Below are positions 63,754-64,000 of a stretch of 64,000 bases of DNA, in pieces. Location of the stretch: positions 60,413 to 124,412 of the forward strand of contig NZ_MEJH01000012.1 of NCBI RefSeq assembly GCF_001953635.1, read 5' to 3'. This DNA is from Alteromonas abrolhosensis. GTDB lineage: Bacteria > Pseudomonadota > Gammaproteobacteria > Enterobacterales > Alteromonadaceae. Position 1 is the stretch's first letter; each line of letters starts with the position of its first letter. The translations under genes were made by a program, and so were the position numbers. The notes below the pieces were generated by a model. That model was not told the origin of the DNA. It ran no database searches and saw nothing but the letters and a program-made list of their open reading frames with translations.

Positions 63754-64000
63754 GGCTCTTCATCATTAACGGGGGACATCCGCATTCATTAAACTGATTT
63801 TGCGAAGAATCATTTAATGGAGAGTACAGATGTCCCACGCAGGTACTATTTTAGGCATAAGTGAGTTAGAAATAGAACGTGTTCATCGACATGATTTTAT
63901 TGAAGTGTGGGCAAAGCCCACTAAAAAGCCGCAATGCATGCATTGTGAGAGTCGACATTTACGCATAAAAGCGACACATAAGCGTACCGTGAAGCACACG
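63754..64000 (+). mobile_element. Left end of an ISL3-family insertion sequence (cut by window)
   Basis: Begins at GGCTCTTCATCATTAACGGG, immediately after the second 126-bp repeat; terminal GGCTCTT is characteristic of ISL3 ends. The transposase starts 76 bases further on. The right end is outside. Confidence 0.75.
63830..64000 (+). CDS. ISL3-family transposase, 5' part
   Basis: 57 codons to the window edge, open throughout, starting MSHAGTILGISELEIERV with GGAGAG upstream. The Cys pair PQCMHCESRH and the following basic RIKATHKRTVKH match the N-terminal zinc-finger of ISL3 transposases. Gene continues beyond the window; integrity cannot be judged. Confidence 0.82.
   Translation, partial: MSHAGTILGISELEIERVHRHDFIEVWAKPTKKPQCMHCESRHLRIKATHKRTVKHT

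Noticed and set aside
63623..63838. Minus-strand 71-residue ORF at the IS boundary
   Set aside because: It crosses the junction of repeat, hairpin and IS end, with no domain pattern.

Overview
The window looks like a chromosomal segment of a marine gammaproteobacterium of the Alteromonas type. This is inferred from moderate GC, several TonB-dependent receptors, an ErcS'/NahK-like hybrid kinase, a complete pqqABCDEF set and a Shewanella/Alteromonas-style MITE. No rRNA or tRNA gene is visible, so the taxonomy is inference.

Region 1 (1-22.9 kb) is a PQQ / quinoprotein alcohol-oxidation island. It holds a hybrid sensor kinase (truncated by the window start), a NarL/LuxR response regulator, a SHOCT-domain periplasmic protein, a porin, and a TonB-dependent receptor with an extreme Asp-rich extracellular loop. 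Next come pqqF, E, D, C, B and a 23-residue pqqA that I located by eye, all on the minus strand. They are followed by a minus-strand operon of substrate-binding protein, YVTN beta-propeller, ABC ATPase, ABC-2 permease and M17 aminopeptidase. On the plus strand are a MoxJ/XoxJ-like binding protein, a PQQ alcohol dehydrogenase with the Asp-Phe-Asp signature of lanthanide-dependent enzymes, and a cytochrome c. Five intergenic copies of a CCTCCT-(2 or 5 nt)-AGGAGG palindrome sit upstream of six transcription units of this island and I found it nowhere else in the window. This is the strongest candidate for an undescribed regulon. Its members suggest metal/PQQ uptake, cofactor synthesis, a membrane export/sensing system and periplasmic alcohol oxidation under one two-component system.

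Region 2 (23-34.3 kb) is mostly housekeeping or accessory: an AEC transporter, a 7TM-DISM diguanylate cyclase, a divergent S-adenosylhomocysteinase paralogue, an M24 peptidase, SelO, a Na/Pi symporter paired with a beta-CASP RNase-like protein, and a DUF1439 lipoprotein. Region 3 (34.3-44.9 kb) has a 266-bp MITE, a yybP-ykoY manganese riboswitch in front of mntP, a probable gene remnant, two divergent TonB receptors, a DUF6314 protein, a DMT transporter, Dabb and DUF1904 proteins and a thiolase.

Region 4 (44.9-64 kb) has an OmpR/QseC-type two-component pair, an LGT-like/TlpA fusion next to DsbG, a zinc-independent MDR oxidoreductase, a Fur-box-preceded PepSY operon with a tiny leading ORF, an AI-2E family protein, a large multi-PAS hybrid kinase, a Tat-exported Gfo/Idh/MocA oxidoreductase and a UvrD-like helicase. 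It ends with an electrophile/quinone-stress cluster (HxlR regulator divergent from mdaB, cupin and GST). The last 0.5 kb carries a two-copy 126-bp tandem repeat abutting the left end of an ISL3-family insertion sequence cut by the window edge.
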